A stretch of 64,000 nt of DNA, taken from NCBI GenBank assembly GCA_002305765.1, contig DBQU01000009.1:1-64000 (forward strand). The letters are read 5' to 3'. Shown here piece after piece: positions 1-9,262 of the stretch. The position numbers were made by a program, and so were the translations under genes. The stretch's first letter is position 1, and every line of letters starts with the position of its first letter. The notes beneath the pieces were generated by a model. The model saw only the letters and a program-made list of their open reading frames with translations, did not search any database and was not told the origin of the DNA. The DNA is from Deltaproteobacteria bacterium UBA1386 (GTDB taxonomy: Bacteria; Desulfobacterota; Syntrophorhabdia; Syntrophorhabdales; Syntrophorhabdaceae).

Positions 1-93
1 ACATGCCTCCGTACTGGAGGAGGTAAGGCAAAATGAGGTTGTGTGACCGGGAGCGAGCAATAAGAAGAAAGTACATGAAGAGAGGCTACAGGC

Positions 94-1431
94 ATGCCAA
101 GAATTAACATCACACCCAAGACCATCCTGATCCAGATCATGGTCTTCATCGTATTGCTGGCTGTGGTTGAGGGGGTCTTCCGCTTCATGGAGGATTCCTT
201 CAAGAAGCCCTTTGTCGCCCTGAATCTTATCCTTCACCCCTATCCGTATATGATGTTCGGTTCCAGGCCGGGAGATGGATTTACGTGGTTGAATGTTTTC
301 ACAAAGGAGAACGTCCCTTCGAAGATAGTCTTCAACAATTACGGCTTCGCCGAGAGATACGACTACACCATGATCCCCGACGCCGAATACCTGAAGAAGC
401 ACGGCAAGAAGGCGGGGGAGAAGATCGTCCTGATAACGGGTGGTTCGGTGGTGCATGGAGTGGGCGCCACGGATAACGAGAGGACAATTGCCGGGAGGCT
501 GCAGCACCATCTGAATAGGAATTCGAAGGGAGGTTCTCGTTATCGCGTTGTCAACGTGGGCATGGGGAGCTGGATCGCCTATCAGCAATTCATAGGCCTC
601 TCTCTTTTCGGTCTTCCTCTCGATCCTGACTGGATCGTGGTCATGGACGGCCATAACGATGCCGCGGTTCCCTGCGCGCACGGGGGCGGGGCCACGAATC
701 CGCTCGGATGGCCGAAGTTCCTGAATCTGACGCAGGGTACCGGCACAACCTCGAACCGCATACTGCGAGCGTTGACTCGGCACAGCGCCCTGGTCCGCGT
801 GATCGCGGGGCAGGCTGGTTCAAAAGAGGCCTCGAACGCTCCCGGTGTGGTAGTTGACGAGAGCGATCCAGACCCGCGTTTTCGCATCAAGATGGCTGGA
901 TTGACCTTCAAGGAGCAGGATACGCAGCTAGGGTTTTACCTGCAGGCGCAGCGGAACGTCATGGCGCTGTTCAGCCATTCAAGTGTTATACTGAGCTCAC
1001 AACCCGTTATGGGAGACAATGTCATCAGCCCATATTACCGGAAGGCGTTCTCACCCGAAGGAACTGCGCAGGATTCGGAAGAACTCAGGAAGGCGCTCGA
1101 CAGGTACATGGCGGATCATTGCAGAGATTCCTGCAAGAGCACGATATCGGGGCAATTACTGGGCTACTTCATGGGCCGCAGCGCCCTTGAGTTGAGGGAA
1201 CTTGCCAAAGCGGAGCAGGCGGCCGATGCGTCGCGGAACATCTTCTACATAAATACCGAGTGCTCCATACCGGGGGAAAACAATGCGCGAATGCGCTTCT
1301 TCGTTGACAATGCCCACCTGTCCGACGCGGGTCAGGACCGTGTCGGAGAGTTATTCGCGGAGATCATCCTGAGCCTCGAGTCGCGGAAGAAGTTTGACTT
1401 CGCCGCCTTCATGGACCGTCACAGGCCCTGA
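94..1431 (+). CDS. SGNH/GDSL-hydrolase-like membrane-anchored protein (copy 1)
   Basis: 445 aa. A single hydrophobic segment at residues 11-27 predicts a signal anchor with the rest outside the cytoplasm. SGNH-type blocks are visible: GGSVVHG with candidate nucleophile Ser118, GHND at 186-189, and D405-x-x-H408 near the C-terminus. Such proteins often add or remove acyl groups on surface polysaccharides, so a glycan O-acyl esterase or transferase role is inferred. The next gene is a full-length paralogue 2 bases downstream, and both precede an SxtJ/carbamoyltransferase module. The ATG follows a GAGAGG ribosome site. Substrate unknown. Confidence 0.85.
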   Translation: MPRINITPKTILIQIMVFIVLLAVVEGVFRFMEDSFKKPFVALNLILHPYPYMMFGSRPGDGFTWLNVFTKENVPSKIVFNNYGFAERYDYTMIPDAEYLKKHGKKAGEKIVLITGGSVVHGVGATDNERTIAGRLQHHLNRNSKGGSRYRVVNVGMGSWIAYQQFIGLSLFGLPLDPDWIVVMDGHNDAAVPCAHGGGATNPLGWPKFLNLTQGTGTTSNRILRALTRHSALVRVIAGQAGSKEASNAPGVVVDESDPDPRFRIKMAGLTFKEQDTQLGFYLQAQRNVMALFSHSSVILSSQPVMGDNVISPYYRKAFSPEGTAQDSEELRKALDRYMADHCRDSCKSTISGQLLGYFMGRSALELRELAKAEQAADASRNIFYINTECSIPGENNARMRFFVDNAHLSDAGQDRVGELFAEIILSLESRKKFDFAAFMDRHRP

Positions 1432-1433
1432 TC

Positions 1434-2771
1434 ATGTCAAGATCGCTCTTCACTCTAAGGTCTATCCTTATCCAGATCGTCGTTTTCATCGTCCTTCTGG
1501 GAGTCGTGGAAGGGGCGTTCCGCCTGATGGAGGATTCTTTCAAGAAACCGCCTGTAGCGTTACAACTGATCGTTCACCCCTATCCCTATATCATGTTTGG
1601 CGCGGACGCCGGAAGTGGAGCAGCCTGGCTCGACATTTTCAGCAACAAGGTCGTGCCATCAAAGATATCGTTCAACAACTACGGTTTCTCTGAGACATAT
1701 GATTACACCATGAACCCCGACGCCGAATACCTGAAGAAACACGGCAGGAAGCGGGGGGAGAAGATAGTCCTGATAACGGGCGGATCGGTAGTGCACGGGG
1801 TGGGCGCCACAGGCAATGACAGGACCATTGCCGGGCGGCTGCAGCACCATTTGAATAGGGCTTCACGGGGAACTGCGCGCTACCGTGTCGTGAATATCGG
1901 CATGGGAGGGTGGATCGCGTATCAGCAGTTCATCGGGCTCTCTCTTTTCGGCCTTCCGCTCAGGCCAGACTGGGTCATCGTTATGGATGGGCACAACGAC
2001 GCCGCCGTGGCGTGTGTGCACGGGAGCGGTGTGACAAATCCCCTGGGGTGGCCAAAGATGTTGAATCTCTCACAGGGTATCGGGACAGCGTCAAACAGGA
2101 TGCTCAAGGAACTCAAGAAACACAGTGCCCTGGCACGGGTGGTAACAGGAAATGCGGGGGTCAGGGAACCCGTTAACGCCCCCGGCGTGGTCTTCGATGA
2201 GAAGGACCCGGAACCACGTTTCCGCCTGAGGATGGCCGGGTTGACCTTTGGAAACCACGACAGGCAGATGGAATTCTACCTGCAGGCCCAGCGCAACGTA
2301 CTGTCTCTGTTTGGGCGGTCGAACGTTATCCTGAGCTCGCAGCCCGTGATGTACAATAATGCGATCACGCCGGCATACCGGAGCGCGTTCTCTCCCGGCG
2401 GAACGGAGCGGGACACGAAGGAACTGGTGGCGGCGCTGGACAGGTACATGAGCGAGCATTGCTCGGATAAGTGCAGCAGCGCTACGTCCTCGCAGTCGCT
2501 CGGCTATTTTATGGCGCGCAGCGCCTTGAAACTCAACGAACTCGCGTCCGCCCGCCAGCCTCTGGACCGATCCCGGCATATTCTCTATGTGAACACGGAA
2601 TGGTCTATGCCGATGCCGGAGAACCTGCGAAAACCATTCTTCGTGGACAACGCCCATCTTTCGGACCTGGGTCAGGACCGTGTCGGGGAGTTGTTCGCGG
2701 AGGTAATTTTGAGCCTTGAATCGGGGAAGAAATTCGATTATGCTACCTTCGTGCGCAAGCGTAGTCAATGA
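1434..2771 (+). CDS. SGNH/GDSL-hydrolase-like membrane-anchored protein (copy 2)
   Basis: 445 aa, the same length as the preceding gene and colinear with it throughout, so this is a tandem duplication. The signal anchor (about residues 11-27), Ser118 in GGSVVHG, GHND at 186-189 and D405-x-x-H408 are all kept, so both copies look catalytically competent. The most diverged stretches lie between the GHND block and the C-terminus. The stop overlaps the next ATG (ATGA). The pair probably act on related but different positions of one surface glycan; that is inference. Confidence 0.85.
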   Translation: MSRSLFTLRSILIQIVVFIVLLGVVEGAFRLMEDSFKKPPVALQLIVHPYPYIMFGADAGSGAAWLDIFSNKVVPSKISFNNYGFSETYDYTMNPDAEYLKKHGRKRGEKIVLITGGSVVHGVGATGNDRTIAGRLQHHLNRASRGTARYRVVNIGMGGWIAYQQFIGLSLFGLPLRPDWVIVMDGHNDAAVACVHGSGVTNPLGWPKMLNLSQGIGTASNRMLKELKKHSALARVVTGNAGVREPVNAPGVVFDEKDPEPRFRLRMAGLTFGNHDRQMEFYLQAQRNVLSLFGRSNVILSSQPVMYNNAITPAYRSAFSPGGTERDTKELVAALDRYMSEHCSDKCSSATSSQSLGYFMARSALKLNELASARQPLDRSRHILYVNTEWSMPMPENLRKPFFVDNAHLSDLGQDRVGELFAEVILSLESGKKFDYATFVRKRSQ

Positions 2772-3220
2772 GAGGTGTGGGAAGACCTGTGATGAACGAT
2801 AAGCAGTTCCATGAGGACTATTCCCGAATACATGAGGAGAAGAAGTCAACGGAAAGAAGCCTCGGGATTGTATTCGCCGTGGCCTGTGTTGTTATCGGTG
2901 CGCTCAAACTCTGGAACGCGAGGGGTGGTGTGGCGTGGTTGATAGCGGCAGGTGTTTTTCTTTTCCTCGCTCTTTGCTTTCCAATCGCGCTCCGGCCGCT
3001 GAACCTGATATGGCGGCGCATCGGCCAGGTACTGTTCTCCATCACCAATCCCATCATCATGGGCGTTGTGTTCTTCGCGGTCCTCGCGCCCCTGGGCTTG
3101 ATGTTTCGCCTGCTCCATAGAGATGTTCTGCGGCTGAAGAAAGATGCGGGTGCGGAATCCTATTGGTGGCAGCGCGATCCTCCAGGCCCGGACCCCCAGA
3201 CGATGAAAAACCAGTTTTAA
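2768..3220 (+). CDS. SxtJ-family small membrane protein
   Basis: 150 aa from ATG 2768, which overlaps the previous stop; an in-frame ATG at 2792 (MNDKQFHEDYS) is a good alternative start. Three hydrophobic segments are visible: about residues 31-45, 55-70 and 90-112. The order small SxtJ-like protein, 50-aa DUF5989 protein, NodU-type carbamoyltransferase matches the sxtJ/sxtK/sxtI trio first named in saxitoxin clusters and now common in glycan loci. The biochemical role is not established; it may help the carbamoyltransferase at the membrane. Confidence 0.75.
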   Translation: MRGVGRPVMNDKQFHEDYSRIHEEKKSTERSLGIVFAVACVVIGALKLWNARGGVAWLIAAGVFLFLALCFPIALRPLNLIWRRIGQVLFSITNPIIMGVVFFAVLAPLGLMFRLLHRDVLRLKKDAGAESYWWQRDPPGPDPQTMKNQF

Positions 3221-3234
3221 GGAGAAGGCAGGAT

Positions 3235-3387
3235 ATGTGGAAGATATTTGTCGACCTACTCAGGTTCATCCGTATGCAGAAGAAGTACTGGCTGTTGCCG
3301 GTCATCGTTCTTCTGGCCCTTATTGGCGGTTTGCTCATACTGGCAAAGGGATCTGCGATCGCTCCTTTCATCTATGCCATTTTCTAG
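3235..3387 (+). CDS. DUF5989/SxtK-like single-pass membrane peptide
   Basis: 50 aa starting at MWKIFVDLL, with GGAGAAGGCAGG just upstream of ATG 3235 as ribosome site. One strong transmembrane helix runs through residues 19-35, followed by a short tail ending in YAIF. Size, position between the SxtJ-like gene and the carbamoyltransferase, and the MWKIF...L.R..KK opening fit the DUF5989 family. Function unknown. A longer in-frame reading from 3163 would overlap the SxtJ gene and is not needed. Confidence 0.75.
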   Translation: MWKIFVDLLRFIRMQKKYWLLPVIVLLALIGGLLILAKGSAIAPFIYAIF

Positions 3388-3397
3388 AGTTTGCTGA

Positions 3398-5230
3398 ATG
3401 CTGATCCTTGGTATTTCCGCCTTTTATCATGATAGTGCCGCCTGCCTGGTCGAGGACGGCCGCGTCCTGTGCGCTGCACAGGAAGAAAGGTTTACCCGGA
3501 AGAAACATGATTCAGGCTTTCCGGTGAATGCCATCCGTTATTGCCTGGAAGAGGTGGGGTCAGGCCTTGAAGGTATCGATCATATCACTTTCTACGATAA
3601 ACCGTTCTTGAAGTTCGAACGTTTACTTGAGACGTATATAGCTTTCGCGCCTCTCGGTTTTCGTTCCTTCCGAATGGCGATGCCCCTGTGGCTCAAGGAG
3701 AAACTGTATCAGAAACTGGTGATCCGCGATGAGCTGAGGAAGATCTCGCCGGGCGTTGATATAGAGAGCCGCCTGCTTTTTACCGAGCACCATCAGAGCC
3801 ATGCCGCCTCGGCCTTCTTTGCATCTCCCTTTGAAGAGGCGGCTATCCTTACCATGGATGGCGTGGGGGAATGGACCACCACCAGCACCGGTTTCGGAAA
3901 GGGGAACCACCTCGAGATCCGCAAGGAGATACGCTTCCCTCATTCGATAGGTCTGCTTTATACCGCCTTCACCTATCACCTCGGGTTCAGGGTCAACTCC
4001 GGAGAATACAAGGTGATGGGGCTCGCACCTTATGGCGAGCCGAGGTATGTGGATACCATCACGGAGAATCTCATCGATATCAAGCCCGACGGAACCTTCC
4101 GCCTCAATATGGACTATTTCGATTACTGCACCGGGCTTACGATGATCAACGAGCGGTTCGAGTCTCTATTCGGCGCAAGGGCACGGAAGCCCGACGAGGA
4201 GTTGACGCAGAAGCACATGGATATCGCTGCTTCCGTAAAGAAGGTGACGGAAAAGATCATGCTCGATCTCACGCGGTCTGTGCAGGCGGAAACGGGTGCC
4301 CGGAACCTTTGTCTCGCCGGGGGCGTGGCGCTCAACTGTGTGGCCAACGGCAAGATCCTTCGTGACGGACGGTTCGATCGGGTATGGGTCCAACCGGCCT
4401 CGGGTGACGCCGGCGGGGCTATTGGAGCAGCCCTCGCGACGTATTACCAGTTCATGGACCAGGCCCGGAACGCAGGGGAACGCGACGCCATGTCGGGCAG
4501 CTTTCTTGGACCCGCGTACAGTCAGGAGGAGATCGAGAGGCGTCTGACCGCCGCCGGTGCCAGGTTCGAGCGTTACGACGATGCCGCCTTCATCGCCGTT
4601 GTGGTCGAGGCTTTGACGGGAGCGAAGGCCGTCGGCTGGTTCCAGGGGCGCATGGAATTCGGTCCCCGCGCGCTCGGAGCGAGGTCCATTCTCGGCGACC
4701 CGCGCGACCCGTCCATGCAAAAAACACTCAATCTGCGGGTCAAGTACCGCGAGAGCTTCCGCCCCTTCGCCCCGGCGGTGCTCTACGAGGACCTGGCACA
4801 GTGGTTTGAAATGGAAAGTGACAGCCCGTACATGCTTCTCGTTGCAGATGTTGTCAAGGACAAGCGCAGGGAGATGAGTGCTGATGAACAGCGGCTCTTC
4901 GGGATCGACAAGTTGAACGTACAGCGTTCCGAGATACCGGCGGTGACGCATGTCGATTATTCGGCCCGCGTTCAGACGGTCCACCGCGAGACGAACGCCA
5001 GGTTCCATGACCTCCTGACGGCATTCAAGGAGAAGACGGGTTGCCCTGTGCTGGTGAATACCAGCTTCAATGTTCGCGGGGAACCTATCGTATGCACTCC
5101 CGAGGATGCGTTCCGCTGCTTCATGGGTACCGGGATAGAGGTCCTCGCCATAGGGAATTGCGTGCTCCATAAGGACGAGCAGGACAAACGTCTGCAATTG
5201 AGTTACCGGGAATCCTTCGAACCCGATTGA
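3398..5230 (+). CDS. NodU/CmcH-family O-carbamoyltransferase
   Basis: 610 aa, the usual length. Transfers a carbamoyl group from carbamoyl phosphate, through a carbamoyl-adenylate, to a hydroxyl of a sugar or other acceptor. The N-terminal Kae1-like domain opens with LGISAFYHDSAA; metal-binding HHQSHA lies at 131-136 and VMGLAPYGE at about 206-214. The C-terminal YrdC-like part contains FGPRALGARSILGDPR and the SFRPFAPAVL block. Together with the SxtJ- and SxtK-like genes immediately upstream it probably decorates the surface glycan. The small-molecule acceptor of sxtI-type enzymes cannot be excluded from sequence alone. Confidence 0.93.
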   Translation: MLILGISAFYHDSAACLVEDGRVLCAAQEERFTRKKHDSGFPVNAIRYCLEEVGSGLEGIDHITFYDKPFLKFERLLETYIAFAPLGFRSFRMAMPLWLKEKLYQKLVIRDELRKISPGVDIESRLLFTEHHQSHAASAFFASPFEEAAILTMDGVGEWTTTSTGFGKGNHLEIRKEIRFPHSIGLLYTAFTYHLGFRVNSGEYKVMGLAPYGEPRYVDTITENLIDIKPDGTFRLNMDYFDYCTGLTMINERFESLFGARARKPDEELTQKHMDIAASVKKVTEKIMLDLTRSVQAETGARNLCLAGGVALNCVANGKILRDGRFDRVWVQPASGDAGGAIGAALATYYQFMDQARNAGERDAMSGSFLGPAYSQEEIERRLTAAGARFERYDDAAFIAVVVEALTGAKAVGWFQGRMEFGPRALGARSILGDPRDPSMQKTLNLRVKYRESFRPFAPAVLYEDLAQWFEMESDSPYMLLVADVVKDKRREMSADEQRLFGIDKLNVQRSEIPAVTHVDYSARVQTVHRETNARFHDLLTAFKEKTGCPVLVNTSFNVRGEPIVCTPEDAFRCFMGTGIEVLAIGNCVLHKDEQDKRLQLSYRESFEPD

Positions 5231-5237
5231 GGTCAGG

Positions 5238-6275
5238 ATGAAAGAACAAGACGATCCGAACAACACAGTCTCCTTCGATGAGAACGTAGTCTGTCCTGTG
5301 ACGGGAGAGGAACTGACCCTGAGCGGTGAAGAACTTATTTCTTCCTCGGGCAGACGATACGCCGTGGCAGACGGGATCCCGCTGCTCTACGTAGACGAGA
5401 ATGCCGGTGCAAGCGCGTCAAAGAAGTCTTCCCCGGAAACCGAAGTGACGCACACCGTGCAGGACTTCTATGAAGATGCACCGTTCCCGAACTACAACAC
5501 CTTCGACAGTGTCAGCACCTTCGTGCGCCAGGCCGATGCCGGGATCTTCGCGAGGCTGTTGCGAAACCAGATACCCCTCAACGCGAACGTGCTGGAGGTC
5601 GGATGCGGCACGGGCCAATTGAGCAATTACCTGGCCGCAACGACAGTGTCGCGCGTCTATGGCGCGGACATGGCGGTCGCCTCCTTGCAGCTCGGACACG
5701 ACTTCGCGCGAAGAAACGGCATCGAGGGCGTGCGGTTCGTGCAAACGAACCTGTTCATGCCGCCCTTCCGGCCGGAGTCGATGGATGTCGTGATCTCCAA
5801 TGGGGTGCTGCACCATACCTACGACACGAAGAAGGCCTTTGTGAGCGTCAGCCGCCTGGTGAAACCCGGGGGTCATATCATCGTGGGACTGTACAACCAT
5901 ATAGGGAGACTGCGAACGGATGTTCGCCGGGTGCTGGTCAGATGTTTCGGCGAGCGGGTGCTGTTCCTCGACCCGCACCTCCGCAAGGACCTGTCGCCTG
6001 AGAAACGCCGCGCCTGGATCCGTGACCAGTATTACCACCCCCAGGAGCGGAAGCACTCGATGTCCGAGGTCGTGAACTGGTTCGGGGAAACGGGGTTTCG
6101 CTTCATATCCTCCATCCCAAAGATAAGCGGCGAATTCGACCGTGATGAGAAATTGTTCGAACCGCAGAACCCCGGTACACACGTGGAAAGGATCATGGCG
6201 GAGGTGGGCATGTTATTCTCGCAGTACGGAGGGGAGGGCGGGCTTTTCATCTGCATCGGCAAGAAGATGGGCTGA
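5238..6275 (+). CDS. Class I SAM methyltransferase with Trm112-like N-terminus
   Basis: 345 aa. Residues about 13-52 form a small Trm112-like domain (CPVTGEEL...YAVADGIPLL). The Rossmann methyltransferase domain follows, with motif I LEVGCGTGQLS at about 119-129 and an acidic loop GADMAVASL. The methyltransferase_11-type ISNGVLHHTYD segment is at about 190-200. Placement 7 bases after the carbamoyltransferase points to modification of a sugar or lipid intermediate; the methyl acceptor is unknown. GGTCAGG precedes the ATG. Confidence 0.85.
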   Translation: MKEQDDPNNTVSFDENVVCPVTGEELTLSGEELISSSGRRYAVADGIPLLYVDENAGASASKKSSPETEVTHTVQDFYEDAPFPNYNTFDSVSTFVRQADAGIFARLLRNQIPLNANVLEVGCGTGQLSNYLAATTVSRVYGADMAVASLQLGHDFARRNGIEGVRFVQTNLFMPPFRPESMDVVISNGVLHHTYDTKKAFVSVSRLVKPGGHIIVGLYNHIGRLRTDVRRVLVRCFGERVLFLDPHLRKDLSPEKRRAWIRDQYYHPQERKHSMSEVVNWFGETGFRFISSIPKISGEFDRDEKLFEPQNPGTHVERIMAEVGMLFSQYGGEGGLFICIGKKMG

Positions 6276-6317
6276 GCCGGTGTTGTCTGACATCTGAAGA
6301 AGCGCTGAGGGTCTGAA

Positions 6318-6884
6318 ATGCTTCCAAAACACATAAGCCGACATAAGGCGATATTCGAAAACCAGTATCTGGGCTTATACCACGTCCGCGCCGATCTGGG
6401 TAACATCAGCCGGGACTACTATGTGGCCAGTTATGGTTCCCGGGTAGGGATACTGGTCTTCAGACACGGAAGGGTCCTCCTTACGAGGCAATACCGTCTG
6501 CTCATAGACGACTATTCTCTTGAGATCCCGGGCGGAAAGATGGAAGAGGGCGAGTTGCCCGAGGAGGCAGCGGTCAGGGAGTGCCTCGAGGAGACGGGGA
6601 TACTGTGCTCCGGACTGCAGCATCTTGTGACGTACCACCCGGGCCTCGACAACATGTATAATCCGACCCACGTCTTCTTTACAGGTAATTCTGAGGACGT
6701 GGATGAGAGCAAGTATCTGGAGAGCGGGGAGGTGGCGGGTTATCAATGGGTGGATTTCGAGAAATGTGTTGACATGCTCGCGAGCGGAGCGATAAAGGAC
6801 ATATTGACGACGATGGCGATCTACACCTATCTCCACAGGGGTGGTACGGCAGCGAACGGACCGTCGGGCAGCGGCCAGCCCTGA
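6318..6884 (+). CDS. NUDIX hydrolase, ADP-ribose pyrophosphatase type
   Basis: 188 aa. Complete Nudix box G-x5-E-x7-RE-x2-EE-x-G: starts GGKMEEGE, ends RECLEETGI. The flanking fold (VGILVFRHGRVLLTRQYR before, then THVFFTGNSEDVDE after the box) resembles ADP-ribose/sugar-nucleotide pyrophosphatases. It could hydrolyse a nucleotide sugar in this glycan locus, but Nudix substrate cannot be read from the box. Last plus-strand gene before the single inverted gene. Confidence 0.85.
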   Translation: MLPKHISRHKAIFENQYLGLYHVRADLGNISRDYYVASYGSRVGILVFRHGRVLLTRQYRLLIDDYSLEIPGGKMEEGELPEEAAVRECLEETGILCSGLQHLVTYHPGLDNMYNPTHVFFTGNSEDVDESKYLESGEVAGYQWVDFEKCVDMLASGAIKDILTTMAIYTYLHRGGTAANGPSGSGQP

Positions 6885-6897
6885 ATCGCGTCATATG

Positions 6898-7926
6898 CTA
6901 GTCGGGTATCGAGTCTTCCTGGGACTCGATCAGGGCCTTCCTGACCTCCCTGCGGTTTCCGAGATAGACGAACACGAAGCACATGCCCACAGAGATCGAT
7001 ATAAGCTGGTACACGGTGACGATGGTGGCTCCGGTGCTTCCGGTGCGGGCTCCGAACCAGAGGAAGAGGTTGTAGAACGCTGCCTGGCCCACACCGATGC
7101 CGGCGGGGGCAACGGGGAGCGAGAGCATGAGGATGCCCACCGGTATGGCCGTAAGGTAAGAGGTCAGGGTAACCACATCCTCGCCCATTCCCCGGCCGAT
7201 GATGTAGAACATGTAGATGTTGAGGATGTCGACAAGGATGGTGAGGGCGATGGCCTTCAAGAGCCTTGTCTTTTGGTGAGCGTAGACGTGGAAGGCCTCA
7301 TATATGTTTAGAAGGAACTCCTTTTTGGGAAGCCTGTAGACGAGCTTTTTGACCCCTACCGCAATGAAAAGCCTCTTGACCCTCTTTGAAAAGACACAGG
7401 CCGCCGCCACGAAGGAACAGGCGATATAGAAGGCTATGGCAAAGGCAAGGGCTTGAAGCTGAGGGTTCGACATCATGACCTTGTGGTTGAAAAAAAGCGC
7501 GACGAAGGCCACTATCATGACGGCCTGAAAGCCTACGATCCGATCTATGAGGATGGTCATGACGGCGCCGACCTTCCGGGCCTTGTTGTCCTTGGCGATG
7601 TAGAAGGCCTTTACGAGGTCCCCTCCCAGCGCGCCGGGCATGAAGCTGTTGAAGAACATGCCGATGCAGTTGATCCTGAGGACGGCCTTAAAGGTCGTGG
7701 TGATGCCCTGCCAGAGGAGCAGGTAGTACCAGCGCGTGGTGGTGAGCACGACGACCGTAAGGAGAGTGAGAACGACCTTGAAGATCATGGTCTTCTTGTG
7801 GAGGATCTGGGAGATCTGGGCGAGGTCGAGTTTGCCCGTCGCGACCATGTAGTATATTATCAAAGCGGCAAAGCAGAGCTTGAGCAAGGTTACGGCATAA
7901 CTTTTTATTCTGTCGTTGCTCTTCAC
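6898..7926 (-). CDS. UPF0104 / LPG-synthase-TM-type flippase-like membrane protein
   Basis: 342 aa with about eight hydrophobic helices. The motif FFNSFMPGALGGDLVKA and the later LPVAPAGIGVGQAAFYN are typical of the integral-membrane TIGR00374/UPF0104 family. That family includes the flippase part of lysyl-phosphatidylglycerol synthases and proteins linked to lipid-linked glycan transfer. It is the only minus-strand gene in the first 42 kb and has its own sigma-70-like promoter upstream (7971-7999). The role, possibly lipid or lipid-glycan movement, is inferred. Confidence 0.82.
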   Translation of the reverse strand: MKSNDRIKSYAVTLLKLCFAALIIYYMVATGKLDLAQISQILHKKTMIFKVVLTLLTVVVLTTTRWYYLLLWQGITTTFKAVLRINCIGMFFNSFMPGALGGDLVKAFYIAKDNKARKVGAVMTILIDRIVGFQAVMIVAFVALFFNHKVMMSNPQLQALAFAIAFYIACSFVAAACVFSKRVKRLFIAVGVKKLVYRLPKKEFLLNIYEAFHVYAHQKTRLLKAIALTILVDILNIYMFYIIGRGMGEDVVTLTSYLTAIPVGILMLSLPVAPAGIGVGQAAFYNLFLWFGARTGSTGATIVTVYQLISISVGMCFVFVYLGNRREVRKALIESQEDSIPD

Positions 7927-7970
7927 TATAGTGTACCCTGGCAGTGAATTCGGGACTGCAAATACGACGT

Positions 7971-7999
7971 ATTATCATACTATTTGCCCCAATTTGCAA
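7971..7999 (-). promoter_or_regulatory. Sigma-70-type promoter for the UPF0104 gene
   Basis: Read on the minus strand: TTGCAA (-35, bases 7999-7994), 17-bp spacer, GATAAT (-10, bases 7976-7971), giving a start near 7964, about 38 nt before the gene. Spacing is ideal and both hexamers are near consensus. This is the divergent gap between the inverted gene and the plus-strand run. Confidence 0.6.
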
Positions 8000-8023
8000 T
8001 AGTCTTCTGGGTGGGTCGTCTTC

Positions 8024-9262
8024 ATGGGAAGATTGAGGAGTTTTGTCGCATCGCAGGTCCTTCAGATCAGAAAGGGCGACAGGAGGGTCCTGCTGAGAAA
8101 GATACTCCACATTCTTCTGCTGGTGCCGGGTGTGGTGATCGTGCTTATCCTGCGCTTCATGAGCAGATGGGTGCATGTCCGTTTCGGGCAATTGCTGAGC
8201 CATCGGATCGGGCACTACGCGGCCAACACCGAGGTGTACCTGTGCCGGCGCGACACCTTTCCCGGGGACAGGAAGTTCGTTGACCTTTTTTACAACTCCG
8301 AACCCGTGAGCAATGAACAGTTGCATCGCATGTGGAAGAGGGTGATAACCATCGATCCTCTGGTAAGGTACCTGTATCGCTTCACCTTCTTTGTTCCCGG
8401 AGGATCGGAGCACCGACTTCAGATGGGTGGGTTCCTCGACAGGGACACAGGGGCGCTCATGGCCGATACTCTGCCGCATCTCACATTCACCAGGGAGGAA
8501 ATGATCTCCGGTACCAAAGCCTTAAAGGGTATGGGTATTTCCGACGGGACGCCCTTTGTCTGTTTTCACGCCAGAGACCCCGTGTATCTGAGCAAAAACT
8601 TTCCTCAGTATGACTGGAGTTATCACGATTACCGCAATTCGGCGATAAACAACTTTCTTCCAGGGGTGGAGGAGTTGGTAAGGAGGGGTTACCGCGCCTT
8701 TCGCATGGGTTCACTGGTGGGAGAGCAGCTGGTGACGGACAACGCGGCGATCATCGACTACGCGTCGGGGGGTTCGAGGTCTGACTTTCTCGATATCTTC
8801 CTCAGTGCCAACTGTCGTTTCTTTGTCAGCACCGGCACGGGCCTCGATGCCATTCCCATGGTATTTCGCAGGCCCATCGTGTACGTGAACTTCTCACCCG
8901 TGGAGTATGTGCACACCTACGTCAGGGAGAGTCTCACGATATTCAAGGGATACTGGCTCGTGAAGGAAGGACGTTTCATGACCTTCAAAGAGATAATAGG
9001 ATCCGGCGCCGGAAGGTTCATGGACTCCACGGACTACGCCCAACACGGCATAGAGCTCAAGGAGAACACGCCCGAGGAGATCCGGGACGTGATGCTGGAG
9101 ATGGATGAGCGGCTGAACGGGACATGGCGGGAGAGTGAGGAAGATGAAGAACTGCAGCGGAGATTTTGGTCGCTCATCCCGCAGAGCGAACTCAACGGCG
9201 TCGTCAGGGCGCGTATTGGCGCGGATTACCTTCGGAACAACAGGAACCTGTTAGATCTATGA
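8024..9262 (+). CDS. Putative glycosyltransferase, TIGR04372-like
   Basis: 412 aa. A hydrophobic helix at about residues 27-46 suggests membrane association. The remainder resembles the poorly characterised TIGR04372 set of putative glycosyltransferases. Recognisable blocks are FVCFHARDP around residue 175, FRMGS around 225, and STGTGLDAIPMVFRRPIVYVN around 265-285, the last like a GT-B C-terminal nucleotide-sugar site. I place it in that family by resemblance only. The stop overlaps the ATG of the ABC transporter gene (ATGA at 9259). Confidence 0.7.
   Translation: MGRLRSFVASQVLQIRKGDRRVLLRKILHILLLVPGVVIVLILRFMSRWVHVRFGQLLSHRIGHYAANTEVYLCRRDTFPGDRKFVDLFYNSEPVSNEQLHRMWKRVITIDPLVRYLYRFTFFVPGGSEHRLQMGGFLDRDTGALMADTLPHLTFTREEMISGTKALKGMGISDGTPFVCFHARDPVYLSKNFPQYDWSYHDYRNSAINNFLPGVEELVRRGYRAFRMGSLVGEQLVTDNAAIIDYASGGSRSDFLDIFLSANCRFFVSTGTGLDAIPMVFRRPIVYVNFSPVEYVHTYVRESLTIFKGYWLVKEGRFMTFKEIIGSGAGRFMDSTDYAQHGIELKENTPEEIRDVMLEMDERLNGTWRESEEDEELQRRFWSLIPQSELNGVVRARIGADYLRNNRNLLDL

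Noticed and set aside
2091..2849. 252-codon minus-strand frame opposite the second SGNH gene
   Set aside because: Shadow frame; the plus-strand protein aligns over its full length with its tandem copy.
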